Virus record (IMG/VR): IMGVR_UViG_3300009430_000009
Span: 1-24,892 of that record
Origin: a virus
Length of the DNA stretch: 24,892 bases
Strand: one strand, 5' to 3'
Shown here: one piece after another, positions 6,584 through 12,979 of the stretch
Layout of the letters: each line of letters starts with the position of its first letter
Numbering within the stretch: the stretch's first letter is position 1
The notes under the pieces: model-generated
Database searches by the model: none
What the model was told of the DNA's origin: nothing
The model's input: the letters and a program-made list of their open reading frames with translations, nothing else
Translations under genes and position numbers: made by a program

Positions 6584-7048
6584 ATGGAACTAAGTTTTGA
6601 AGTAAAACAACAAATAGATTTATTTATTAAACAATGCGAAAAATGGTTAATAGATGAACCTAAACCTAATAAACTCAAATTAGAAGCTAAATTTGGTGCA
6701 GTAGAAGATTATTTAGCTGAAACTTTTGAGTATTCAAATTATAGCATTGACTTTACTACACTTGATTTAGTAGATAAGAATAATCTTTTTAATGAATTTA
6801 GAAAAGATTATCCTGACTTAGATGATTCAAGTGATAGGAGTATATGGATGTTGTGGTATAAATTAAGAGATAAAAATCAAATTGATACTATTAGTATATC
6901 ATATACTAAACAAAATCATAATTTTAATTATGAAAATTATGAAAGTGATGATAATTATAATGTACCTGAATGTGTAGGAATTAGAGTACATTTAGATTAT
7001 AGAGAAGGTATTGTTTATTTAGAAACATTTGATTCTTGTTCTGAATAA
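6584..7048 (+). CDS. unknown acidic phage protein
   Basis: A 154-residue acidic protein. The N-terminal helix is ELSFEVKQQIDLFIKQCEKW, the middle has DDSSDRSIWMLWYKLRD, and the C-terminal beta part has CVGIRVHLDYREGIVYLETF. No catalytic motif is visible and no family recognised. Monocistronic; the promoter of the next gene lies directly downstream. Confidence 0.75.
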   Translation: MELSFEVKQQIDLFIKQCEKWLIDEPKPNKLKLEAKFGAVEDYLAETFEYSNYSIDFTTLDLVDKNNLFNEFRKDYPDLDDSSDRSIWMLWYKLRDKNQIDTISISYTKQNHNFNYENYESDDNYNVPECVGIRVHLDYREGIVYLETFDSCSE

Positions 7049-7052
7049 AAAA

Positions 7053-7084
7053 TTTGATTATTAACTTTTAATACCGTATATTTG
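7053..7084 (+). promoter_or_regulatory. promoter of the 7119 gene
   Basis: -33 TTTG, spacer ATTATTAAC..., -7 TATATTTG. Confidence 0.85.
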
Positions 7085-7118
7085 TAAAACAATTATTAAC
7101 AATAAAAAACAATAAAAA

Positions 7119-7790
7119 ATGAGTAACGAAGCTAAAGTAGTTAATGGAGTAAGAAGTACAATCGCAATTAGTAATACCGATTTGGTTACTACTATGGTTG
7201 TTAAATTAATGCGAAAACTAAAAACTGATTTAGAATTAGCACAAGAAAGAAAAAAACAACTTGAAGATTCTATCTTATCTGCGCCTTTACAAAAAGCAAT
7301 TGATTTAGCAAAAATTATTAATGACACAGATGTAAATTTGATTGCTTGGAAAAGTTTGTTGAAATCATTGAACCCTAAAACAGATTTTGAAATCAAATTA
7401 AAAGAAAACCTAATTGAAAATTATGTTATTAGGGCTATTGAAGCATTAAGACAAGATGTAGGCGAGGTTGAGATTGAAATTATTTCATTATCATTTGATT
7501 TTGGTGTAAAAAATGATAGAAGGTCTACCCCATATTTCTATAATGTAAAAATTGGTGATTTACGACCTAATGAATTTCCAATTGATATTAATTTCAAAAT
7601 GGAAATTGATAAAACCGAATTAAACAAAGTTCAAAAAGAAATTAGCGACCTTGAAAATAAAATTAGGAATAAACAAGCTATTCAAGATGAAGCAACTGCC
7701 AAAATTACTGAAGCAAGTATCATGAATAACCCTGAATTAAGTTTTCTTGCTAATATATCTATTGAAACTCAAAACTTATTAGGTAACTAA
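7119..7790 (+). CDS. coiled-coil phage protein, unknown function
   Basis: A 223-residue protein. After KVVNGVRSTIAISNTDLV there is a coiled coil at about 26-65 (KLMRKLKTDLELAQERKKQL) and another at about 165-200 (DKTELNKVQKEISDLENKI). Between them is a beta-rich stretch with EVEIEIISLSFDFGVKND. The arrangement resembles proteins that assemble into oligomers, but no family is recognised. Its own promoter with an A-rich 34-nt leader and a large terminator mark it as an independent, probably well-expressed unit. Confidence 0.85.
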   Translation: MSNEAKVVNGVRSTIAISNTDLVTTMVVKLMRKLKTDLELAQERKKQLEDSILSAPLQKAIDLAKIINDTDVNLIAWKSLLKSLNPKTDFEIKLKENLIENYVIRAIEALRQDVGEVEIEIISLSFDFGVKNDRRSTPYFYNVKIGDLRPNEFPIDINFKMEIDKTELNKVQKEISDLENKIRNKQAIQDEATAKITEASIMNNPELSFLANISIETQNLLGN

Positions 7791-7799
7791 TCAAAAAAA

Positions 7800-7849
7800 A
7801 TTTTTTTTTCTTAGTGGTGTAAAAAGCCACTAAGAAAAAATTTTTTTTT
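7800..7849. terminator. strong terminator after the 7119 gene
   Basis: TTCTTAGTGG pairs with CCACTAAGAA; long T-runs lie on both sides, so it can work in both directions. Confidence 0.9.
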
Positions 7850-8041
7850 ATTTGATATACAAAACCCTACTAAATTAATAGACATAATTTATCCTTACTA
7901 AATTAGCATACTAACTTAGATATAGGAAATAGGGTATCTTTTGCCTATTTTGGGCAATAGAATAGCTTTTGCCTATTTTGGGTAATATAGTATAAGGGGA
8001 ATATAAACGGCAAATATTAAGCAAAAAAACTTATAAAAAAA
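7850..8041. other. noncoding stretch with tandem hairpin repeat
   Basis: No gene is visible. It contains several short TA-rich repeats (CTTACTAAATTAGCATACTA) and the tandem hairpins listed at 7938-7987, then ends at the promoter of the 8087 gene. Confidence 0.6.
7938..7987. repeat. two tandem hairpin repeats, period 28 bp
   Basis: CTTTTGCCTATTTTGGG occurs at 7938-7954 and again at 7966-7982. Each can fold: TTGCC/GGCAA in the first and TTGCC/GGTAA (G-U) in the second, with loop TATTTTG. This looks like a protein-binding or RNA element rather than a terminator, as no T-run follows. Confidence 0.65.
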
Positions 8042-8073
8042 ATTGGTTAGTAATTTTTTTTGTTGTAGATTTG
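8042..8073 (+). promoter_or_regulatory. promoter of the 8087 gene
   Basis: -33 ATTG, spacer GTTAGTAAT..., -7 TAGATTTG. Confidence 0.65.
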
Positions 8074-8086
8074 TGGTCTAATAATA

Positions 8087-8242
8087 ATGTATGAAAAAAA
8101 AAATAAAAAGTATATAACCTATATCATAATATATGGACTTGTACAATATAGTATATACTATTTACCTATACCTATTATATATAGGATAGTATTTATTAGT
8201 CTTATAGGTTTATTATTTTATTATTTAGCAGTGAAAAAATAA
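8087..8242 (+). CDS. small membrane protein
   Basis: A 51-residue protein starting MYEKKNKKYITYIIIYGLVQ, with hydrophobic stretches at about 10-33 and 35-48 (RIVFISLIGLLFYYLAVKK), probably two membrane helices. It is very rich in Tyr and Ile through AT-only codons. Promoter directly upstream. Function unknown; the short length leaves some doubt. Confidence 0.6.
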   Translation: MYEKKNKKYITYIIIYGLVQYSIYYLPIPIIYRIVFISLIGLLFYYLAVKK

Positions 8243-8274
8243 TTTGGTGGATAAAATAAAACACCTTATATTTG
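8243..8274 (+). promoter_or_regulatory. promoter of the 8290 gene
   Basis: -33 TTTG next to the TAA of 8087, spacer GTGGATAAAAT..., -7 TATATTTG. Confidence 0.8.
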
Positions 8275-8289
8275 TAGTAACAAAAAACA

Positions 8290-8445
8290 ATGTATATGAA
8301 ACCTTATATGAATTTGAAAGGAAAAGGTCATTGGTCTAATTTTTGGGGGGATAAAGTTGCTAAAAAGTTTAAGAAGATTTTTAAGAAATCTGAAAGACAA
8401 AAAGGTAAAAAAGAAATCCAAAATAATATTTGGTGGATAAATTAA
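8290..8445 (+). CDS. small highly basic protein
   Basis: A 51-residue Lys-rich protein: MYMKPYMNLKGKGHWSNFWG, then a helix KVAKKFKKIFKKSERQKGKK. It could bind nucleic acid or membranes, as amphipathic basic helices do; this is inference. Its C-terminal codons for IWWIN are the same bases as the -33 region (TTTGGTGGATAAATTAA) of the next promoter, an overlap of coding and control sequence. Own promoter. Confidence 0.65.
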   Translation: MYMKPYMNLKGKGHWSNFWGDKVAKKFKKIFKKSERQKGKKEIQNNIWWIN

Positions 8446-8460
8446 AACACCGTATATTTA
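8429..8460 (+). promoter_or_regulatory. promoter of the 8500 gene
   Basis: -33 TTTG inside the end of 8290, spacer GTGGATAAA..., -7 TATATTTA. Confidence 0.75.
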
Positions 8461-8499
8461 CATAACAATTTTAATTTTTAATCTTTAAAACAAAAGAAA

Positions 8500-9006
8500 A
8501 TGGCAGTTGCAGCAAAAAGTGCAGTAGTAGTTACTCCGAAAGTAGCTAAAATTACAAAAAGTGATATTACCAATGCAATATTGGAACAATCACTTGAAAC
8601 AAAAATTGGTTTATTAGTAGTTACCGCAACAAGTGATAACTTAAACAAGTTCACTAAAGATGCTTTAGTAGAAATCGTAAAAGTAGCTAACCCTAAATTT
8701 GAGGTGTTGAAGAAAACTAATAAAGGCGAAATTATCCCTGCTATTATGAAAGCGGATGATTCAAGAAATATGGGTAATATTGCAAATGTTATCTTCACCG
8801 AAGAAAATCTTATGAAATTGACAAAAGATGTTCTTGAAGGTATCATCGCTGCAAGTCAAACCTTAGCAACAGAACAAACACCTGCTGCCGAAACACCTGC
8901 TGCTGAAACAGCAACAGAAGATACAACTCCAACAGATGCGGTTGTTACCGTTGAAAGTGCTGAAGTTGTTGCAGAACAAACAGAAACAGAACAAACAGAA
9001 GCCTAA
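8500..9006 (+). CDS. protein with duplicated LTKD helical module and acidic tail
   Basis: A 168-residue protein. Residues 46-63 (DNLNKFTKDALVEIVKVA) and 102-119 (ENLMKLTKDVLEGIIAAS) are an internal duplication, related to SKLMRLTKDKLLAECKEL in the product of 3517. An Ala/Lys-rich start comes before. The tail from about 123 is a low-complexity acidic Thr/Glu/Ala stretch with EQTPAAETPAAET repeats. Codons are less AT-rich than in neighbours, and it has a strong promoter and terminator, so high expression is likely. A DNA- or RNA-binding role is a guess. Confidence 0.85.
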   Translation: MAVAAKSAVVVTPKVAKITKSDITNAILEQSLETKIGLLVVTATSDNLNKFTKDALVEIVKVANPKFEVLKKTNKGEIIPAIMKADDSRNMGNIANVIFTEENLMKLTKDVLEGIIAASQTLATEQTPAAETPAAETATEDTTPTDAVVTVESAEVVAEQTETEQTEA

Positions 9007-9026
9007 CCGCTTTTGTTGAATAAAAA

Positions 9027-9060
9027 TAAGGGATTTTTAATTAAATCCCTTATTTTTTTT
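9027..9060 (+). terminator. intrinsic terminator after the 8500 gene
   Basis: AATAAGGGATTT pairs with AAATCCCTTATT, followed by a T-run that leads straight into the next -33 TTTG. Confidence 0.9.
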
Positions 9061-9092
9061 TTTGTTTAGTAACTTTTTTATCCTTATCTTTG
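9061..9092 (+). promoter_or_regulatory. promoter of small RNA copy 6
   Basis: -33 TTTG, spacer TTTAGTAAC..., -7 TATCTTTG; no gene follows, only the small RNA. Confidence 0.85.
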
Positions 9093-9094
9093 GG

Positions 9095-9177
9095 TAGTCA
9101 ATATGGACTGCCGCTTTATAAAATAAGTGTAGTAATCAGAAGTAGGCTGCCCTTTAGGGGGGCAGCCTTTACTTTTT
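9095..9177 (+). ncRNA. structured small RNA, copy 6 (plus strand)
   Basis: The only plus-strand copy, about 83 nt. P1 is AGTC/GACT. P2 is CGCTT/AAGTG with the 8-nt loop TATAAAAT, carrying two compensated pairs relative to CGCAC/GTGTG. The tail GTAATCAGAAGTAGGCT runs into terminator GGCTGCC/GGGCAGCC (9144-9168) plus TTTACTTTTT. It has the most changed sequence but the same spacing, and its frame has a stop after seven codons, so it is not a peptide gene. Confidence 0.8.
9144..9177. terminator. shared terminator of convergent small RNAs 6 and 3
   Basis: AGGCTGCC / GGGCAGCCT hairpin with a T-rich tail on the plus side only. The minus-strand RNA copy 3 runs into it from the right. Confidence 0.85.
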
Positions 9178-9242
9178 ATAATATAGACAAACTACCTCTG
9201 ATTTCTTCACACGTTTAATGGTGCGCCTGTCTAATTGACAAT
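9144..9242 (-). ncRNA. structured small RNA, copy 3
   Basis: Minus-strand RNA of up to about 99 nt. P1 is TGTC/GACA, P2 is CGCAC/GTGTG with loop CATTAAAC, and the tail is GAAATCAGAGGTAG. About 25 nt of AT-rich sequence leads to the hairpin shared with copy 6. It has no ATG in the frame that is open in copies 2 and 4. Confidence 0.75.
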
Positions 9243-9243
9243 A

Positions 9244-9275
9244 CAAATATACATCAATTGTAGTTATTAAACAAA
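9244..9275 (-). promoter_or_regulatory. minus-strand promoter of small RNA copy 3
   Basis: Minus strand: -33 TTTG, spacer TTTAATAAC..., -7 TATATTTG. Confidence 0.85.
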
Positions 9276-9294
9276 TCTTTTTTCTAAAATTAAA

Positions 9295-9326
9295 TTTGCT
9301 TAGTAAGTTTTATTGGTGTATATTTG
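9295..9326 (+). promoter_or_regulatory. promoter of the 9331 gene (leaderless start)
   Basis: -33 TTTG, spacer CTTAGTAAG..., -7 TATATTTG, ATG 5 nt later. Confidence 0.85.
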
Positions 9327-9330
9327 TTGT

Positions 9331-9546
9331 ATGAAAAAGATAGCATCATTTATATCATTACTTTTGGTATTTATATCAGGCTTAATTATATTATGCGTAT
9401 CAATAATATCAATTTTTATTGATGATTTATTTAGTAATAAAATTTATCATCATACATTATTAGGTATAATGATAGCAGTATTATCTTTATATAGTATCTA
9501 CAAAAGTTTAAAAAGTTTAAATAAAGATTTGGATAGTAACAATTAA
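9331..9546 (+). CDS. small two-helix membrane protein
   Basis: A 71-residue protein with helices at about 4-28 (IASFISLLLVFISGLIILCV) and 40-58 (LLGIMIAVLSLYSIYKSL), and a charged C-terminus. ATG 9331 is 5 nt after the -7 box, so the message is leaderless; the in-frame codons upstream lie in the promoter. It faces the small RNA copy 3 promoter. Function unknown. Confidence 0.75.
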   Translation: MKKIASFISLLLVFISGLIILCVSIISIFIDDLFSNKIYHHTLLGIMIAVLSLYSIYKSLKSLNKDLDSNN

Positions 9547-9559
9547 TAACTTACATTTG
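9528..9559 (+). promoter_or_regulatory. promoter of the 9576 gene
   Basis: -33 TTTG inside the end of 9331, spacer with GTAAC, -7 TACATTTG. Confidence 0.7.
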
Positions 9560-9575
9560 CTTTAAATAATTAGAT

Positions 9576-9941
9576 ATGACAATTGAAGATGTAAAACAAA
9601 AAGCAGAACATATTTGGGAAAATAATAACCCAAATGAAATTTCATCTTTTAATGAACAAAAAAATTCATTCGTGGAAGGTGTAGTTGAAGGTTTTATTAT
9701 GGGTAAACAAGACCATACGTTTAGTTTACTTTCTAAATTTTTATCAAATGATGAAAGTGAATATAGTTCAATTTTATCAAATCTTAAACAAGCATTAAAA
9801 AATGAACCTGATTCTTTTGTAGATAATGTAAAAAATCTTCAAGTAATTAGTAATATTGAATTTTGTTTTAATGTAAAAGAATTTTGCGAATTAATTGATT
9901 TGAATTTACAAAATGATTTTTATTTGGTACATAAGTTTTAA
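9576..9941 (+). CDS. unknown helical phage protein
   Basis: A 121-residue, mainly helical acidic protein beginning MTIEDVKQKAEHIWENNNPN, with the segment FVEGVVEGFIMGKQDHTFSL. The start resembles short phage proteins with a VEGFIxGxxw-type helix that I remember only as hypothetical. No motif gives a function. Its end overlaps the next -33 element. Confidence 0.75.
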   Translation: MTIEDVKQKAEHIWENNNPNEISSFNEQKNSFVEGVVEGFIMGKQDHTFSLLSKFLSNDESEYSSILSNLKQALKNEPDSFVDNVKNLQVISNIEFCFNVKEFCELIDLNLQNDFYLVHKF

Positions 9942-9954
9942 TACCTTATATTTG
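9923..9954 (+). promoter_or_regulatory. promoter of the 9974 gene
   Basis: -33 TTTG within the last codons of 9576, spacer GTACATAAG..., -7 TATATTTG. Confidence 0.8.
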
Positions 9955-9973
9955 CTTTAAAAAATAAACAGTT

Positions 9974-10153
9974 ATGGCAGTAGAACAAAAAGTATTGATA
10001 ACACAATCAGAATATGATATTAACGACCTTATTGATAAAGGTTGGGTGGTAAAAAATGTTGTTTCTCAACACGTTTCAATAGCTACAAGTAGTAGTCATT
10101 CCCAACAAATAAAAGGAAATTTTTTAATTTTATTTGAACGTGAAAAATCTTAA
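9974..10153 (+). CDS. small unknown protein (DUF4177-like shape)
   Basis: A 59-residue protein: MAVEQKVLITQSEYDINDLI, then KGWVVKNVVSQHVSIATSSS and GNFLILFEREKS. The order strand, helix, KGWVV strand, strand ending ILFEREK is the shape of small DUF4177-type proteins; I am not sure of the family. The promoter and A-rich leader support it despite its size. Confidence 0.65.
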   Translation: MAVEQKVLITQSEYDINDLIDKGWVVKNVVSQHVSIATSSSHSQQIKGNFLILFEREKS

Positions 10154-10160
10154 AAAAATA

Positions 10161-10192
10161 TTTGGTAAATAACTTAACTTCTCGTATATTTG
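10161..10192 (+). promoter_or_regulatory. promoter of the 10227-10341 pair
   Basis: -33 TTTG, spacer GTAAATAAC..., -7 TATATTTG. Confidence 0.85.
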
Positions 10193-10226
10193 CTGTATAA
10201 TTAATAACAAAAAAAAAATTAAAATT

Positions 10227-10331
10227 ATGTTTAATTCAATTACACAATTCTTTAATGACTTAAAAGAAAGTTCAAAATACCTTTGGTATGTTATCCGATT
10301 TTTAATATACCTTTTATTCATCTGTATTTAA
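10227..10331 (+). CDS. tiny membrane protein
   Basis: A 34-residue peptide MFNSITQFFNDLKESSKYLW followed by a hydrophobic helix YVIRFLIYLLFICI. Promoter at 10161 and an A-rich leader. It resembles single-pass phage micro-proteins; function unknown. The small size keeps confidence moderate. Confidence 0.55.
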   Translation: MFNSITQFFNDLKESSKYLWYVIRFLIYLLFICI

Positions 10332-10340
10332 TTTCGTTTA

Positions 10341-10457
10341 ATGAGTATCGCAAGTACCGTAGGTAATACACTTGGATTTTTATTAATATGTTTAATAGCT
10401 ATTGTAGGTGGTATTCGTACAATACGTTCTATTAAAAAGTTGTTAGAAAAGTTGTAA
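10341..10457 (+). CDS. tiny membrane protein
   Basis: A 38-residue protein MSIASTVGNTLGFLLICLIA, then IVGGIRTIRSIKKLLEKL: one membrane helix and a basic amphipathic tail. It starts 9 bp after the previous stop with no promoter between, so the two are co-transcribed and may act as a pair in the membrane, a guess from position only. Confidence 0.55.
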   Translation: MSIASTVGNTLGFLLICLIAIVGGIRTIRSIKKLLEKL

Positions 10458-10462
10458 AAACT

Positions 10463-10494
10463 TTTGGTAAATAACTTTAAACATAGTATATTTG
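10463..10494 (+). promoter_or_regulatory. promoter of the 10557 HNH gene
   Basis: -33 TTTG, spacer GTAAATAAC..., -7 TATATTTG. It is followed by a 62-nt leader. Confidence 0.85.
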
Positions 10495-10556
10495 CAGTAT
10501 CAAATAACAAATTAGTTGTTATTAAACATTTTTTCATTATAATATATAATGAAAAA

Positions 10557-11312
10557 ATGAAAAAAATGTTTAACGAAAAAGAATACCAAAAAGAATATCA
10601 GAAAAAGTATCGTGAGGAAAAAAGAAAAAATATAACTGAAGAAGAAAAAGAGAAAAAAAAGCAATATAATAAGGAATATCGTGAAAAAAATAAAGAAACC
10701 ATAAAATTTTACAATAAAAAATATCGTGAAGAAAATGAAGAAAAAGTCAAAGAACTACAAAAAAAGCATCATGAAAAAAATAAAAAGGTAAGAGAGAAAA
10801 AGGTAAAAGAGAAAAAAGTATTTGATAAAGAATATTTTAAAAATTATTACTTTAACAATAAAGAGAAAATTAATCTTTATCGTAAAAATAATAAAAATAA
10901 ATATACATATTCTAATAATAAATCAAAAATACTTGAAAGATTAAAAAAACTTAGAAATGAAGACCCTTTATACTCGCTTACTATTAGTATTCGTTCTTTA
11001 ATTTTTATTAGTTTAAAAAATAATGGCTATAAAAAAGAATCAAGAACATATGAAATTTTAGGTTGTTCTTTTGAAGATTTTAAGATTCATTTAGAAAGTC
11101 AATTTGAAAGTTGGATGAATTGGGAAAATAAAGGCAATCCGAAAGATGGTGTATTTGAACCTAATAAAACGTGGGATATAGACCATATTATTCCTATTTC
11201 AAGTGCTAAAACAAAGGAGGAATTATTAGAATTAAGTAAATATACTAATTTAAGACCTTTATTTTCTTACCATAATAGATGGGTTAAAAAAAATAATTTG
11301 GTAGATAAATAA
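10557..11312 (+). CDS. HNH homing endonuclease
   Basis: A 251-residue free-standing HNH endonuclease. Residues 1-110 are a very basic repeat region (KEYQKEYQKKYREEKRK, KEYREKNKE units) likely to wrap DNA. About 150-251 are the nuclease: LGCSFEDFKIHLESQFESW, then WDIDHIIPISSA with the catalytic His, then KYTNLRPLFSYHNRW with the Asn. ATG 10557 is chosen over an upstream in-frame ATG inside the promoter. An ATG at 10548 opens only MKK. It is the only intact plus-strand copy and the only one with a clear promoter. Its last codons TTG GTA GAT AAA TAA form the next promoter's -33 region. Confidence 0.9.
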   Translation: MKKMFNEKEYQKEYQKKYREEKRKNITEEEKEKKKQYNKEYREKNKETIKFYNKKYREENEEKVKELQKKHHEKNKKVREKKVKEKKVFDKEYFKNYYFNNKEKINLYRKNNKNKYTYSNNKSKILERLKKLRNEDPLYSLTISIRSLIFISLKNNGYKKESRTYEILGCSFEDFKIHLESQFESWMNWENKGNPKDGVFEPNKTWDIDHIIPISSAKTKEELLELSKYTNLRPLFSYHNRWVKKNNLVDK

Positions 11313-11328
11313 AAAAGGTGTACATTTG
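11297..11328 (+). promoter_or_regulatory. promoter of the SPFH gene
   Basis: -33 TTTG in the end of the HNH gene, spacer GTAGATAAA..., -7 TACATTTG. Confidence 0.75.
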
Positions 11329-11436
11329 TAATGTCAATCAATTAGGCTATTTAAAAATCAAAATATAGCAAAAAAAGTTCCATATTGGAACAACCAGAAG
11401 TGGTTTAACAATCTAAATTTTTCAAAAAATGAAAAA
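11329..11436 (+). promoter_or_regulatory. long leader with two hairpins before the SPFH gene
   Basis: A 108-nt leader, far longer than others here. It contains GTTCCATATTGGAAC (6-bp stem, loop TAT) and AACCAGAAGTGGTT (5-bp stem, loop GAAG), plus an ATG (11429) that opens only MKKCLMP. This suggests post-transcriptional control. Confidence 0.5.
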
Positions 11437-12289
11437 ATGTTTAATGCCTTAGCTTTAATGATGCTAAGTATCGTGTTCATGCAGAGTTGCACATTAGTAG
11501 ATAACACCGAAGCAGGTTTTATCATCAAGAAAAGTGGTAGTTATCGTGGGATTGATTCCTTACCATTAGTTACGGGTTACAATTTCTATATGCCTTTTAC
11601 AGAAAGTGTAATTACAATTCCAACAACCCAACAACATATTATTTGGAGTGAAGGTGCTGATGAAGGCTCTTCCCCTAATCAACACATGGCTGTTCCTTGT
11701 TTGGGTGGTGCAGGATTTAAAATAGATGTTGGTATTAACTATCGTGTAAATCCCTATAAAGCAAGTAAAATTTATCTAAAGTATAGAACGGATAATTTAC
11801 AAAGCATTACAGATACTTATCTAAGAAATGTGGTAAGGGGTTCAATGAATGAAGTTAGTTCTACTTTATCTGTAGATAGTATATTAAATAATGTAAGTGC
11901 ATTTGAAGAATCTTGTAGGGAAAAAAATTAGAAAAACTTTAGCACCTGAAGGATTTATAATTGATAATTTCTACTTTATTCATGCCCCAGTTGCTTCCGA
12001 CCCTAATTTAGCAGCAAGTATTCTTGCTAATCAAAAAGCAAGACAAGATGCTAAAACAGCTACTATGCAATTACAAATTTCAGTAGCAGAAGCTAATAAA
12101 TCAATTGCTCAAGCACGAGGGGATAGTGCAGTTAAGGTTATTAACGCATTAGGTGAAGCAGAAGCAGTAAAGAAAATTCAACAAGTATTATCACCAACCT
12201 ATGTGGAATATACAAAAATTCAAAGATGGAATGGTAAGTTGCCTGATGTAGTTGGTGGTTCGGGTGGAATGATGTTAAACATTAAGTAA
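11437..12289 (+). pseudogene. SPFH/prohibitin-like lipoprotein, split by a frameshift at an A7 run
   Basis: Frame 1 (11437-11931) starts MFNALALMMLSIVFMQSC, a lipoprotein signal with Cys18, then an SPFH domain (VDNTEAGFIIKKSGSYRGID; DVGINYRVNPYKASKIYLKY). It stops at TAG 11929-11931 right after the A7 run 11921-11927. The frame one base away continues KIRKTLAPEGFIIDNFYFIH and the usual SPFH end: a helical QKARQDAKTATMQLQISVAE stretch, ARGDSAVKVINALGEAEA, and TYVEYTKIQRWNGKLPDVVG, to 12289. With six A's the protein is one piece of about 283 residues. SPFH proteins form membrane cage assemblies. Either broken, slippage-expressed, or a sequencing error. Confidence 0.85.
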
Positions 12290-12297
12290 ATAATTTT

Positions 12298-12336
12298 AAA
12301 AAAACCTTTACACTTTTTAGTGTAAAGGTTTTTTTA
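12298..12336 (+). terminator. intrinsic terminator after the SPFH gene
   Basis: AAACCTTTACACT pairs with AGTGTAAAGGTTT around TTTT, followed by more T. Confidence 0.9.
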
Positions 12337-12376
12337 TTTGGAAATTTTTTTGTATTTTTAATAAAATAATTTTTTT

Positions 12377-12646
12377 ATGGAATTAAACGAATATCAAAAG
12401 CAAGTATTGTTATCAATGCTAAATGATAGAGTAATTGAAGAACAAAATACAATTGATAGATTAACTCAAACAATCAATCATAATAAAAAATGGTTAATAC
12501 CTCTTGCAGAAAATATACAAGATAAATCAATTATTAATATACAAAATATTGTTTTATTTGCTAAAAGGGATATTGATACAAATGAAAAAGATTTAATTCA
12601 AATAAAAGAATTGATTGAAAAAATAAAAAATTTGTTGATTAACTAA
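12377..12646 (+). CDS. small helical protein
   Basis: An 89-residue protein, helical and probably coiled coil: MELNEYQKQVLLSMLNDRVI, DRLTQTINHNKKW, and IQIKELIEKIKNLLIN at the end. No family recognised. The region upstream has TATTTTTA at 12353-12360 but no good -33 at the standard distance, so its promoter is weak or absent. The terminator just before makes that notable. Confidence 0.7.
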   Translation: MELNEYQKQVLLSMLNDRVIEEQNTIDRLTQTINHNKKWLIPLAENIQDKSIINIQNIVLFAKRDIDTNEKDLIQIKELIEKIKNLLIN

Positions 12647-12662
12647 TAAAGGTGTATATTTG
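12631..12662 (+). promoter_or_regulatory. promoter of the 12678 gene
   Basis: -33 TTTG within the last codons of 12377, spacer TTGATTAAC..., -7 TATATTTG. Confidence 0.8.
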
Positions 12663-12677
12663 TAAAAATATATAATT

Positions 12678-12902
12678 ATGAATATACAATCAATGGTTAT
12701 TATAGCAATAATATTATTTACTTTTTATCTTTTTATTAAAGATTATAAAAGAACAAGAAATTTAGCAACAATAAGTAATAAAGTAAATATTGCTAATCAA
12801 GATTTTTATTTGGATATTGTACTTATGGATAAATACAAACGTATTAAAGTAAGTCAAGAAGTTTTTGAATACTATAAAGTAGGGCATAAAATACTTTGGT
12901 AG
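12678..12902 (+). CDS. small membrane-anchored protein
   Basis: A 74-residue protein with one N-terminal helix (MVIIAIILFTFYLFI at 6-20), then a charged part ending YYKVGHKILW. It stops with TAG, one of two clean TAG stops in the window, which shows TAG is not recoded here. Own promoter. Function unknown. Confidence 0.7.
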   Translation: MNIQSMVIIAIILFTFYLFIKDYKRTRNLATISNKVNIANQDFYLDIVLMDKYKRIKVSQEVFEYYKVGHKILW

Positions 12903-12925
12903 TTTTTAGAAAACATCAAACATTT

Positions 12926-12957
12926 TTTGGTAGATAACATTTTTTAACTTATATTTG
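12926..12957 (+). promoter_or_regulatory. promoter of the 12980 Nudix gene
   Basis: -33 TTTG, spacer GTAGATAAC..., -7 TATATTTG. Confidence 0.85.
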
Positions 12958-12979
12958 CTTTATAAAAATAACAATAATT

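Noticed and set aside
8478-8846. Minus-strand open frame opposite the 8500 gene
   Set aside because: Shadow of a gene with promoter, terminator and internal repeat; the hydrophobic translation is typical of antisense of Lys/Glu-rich genes.
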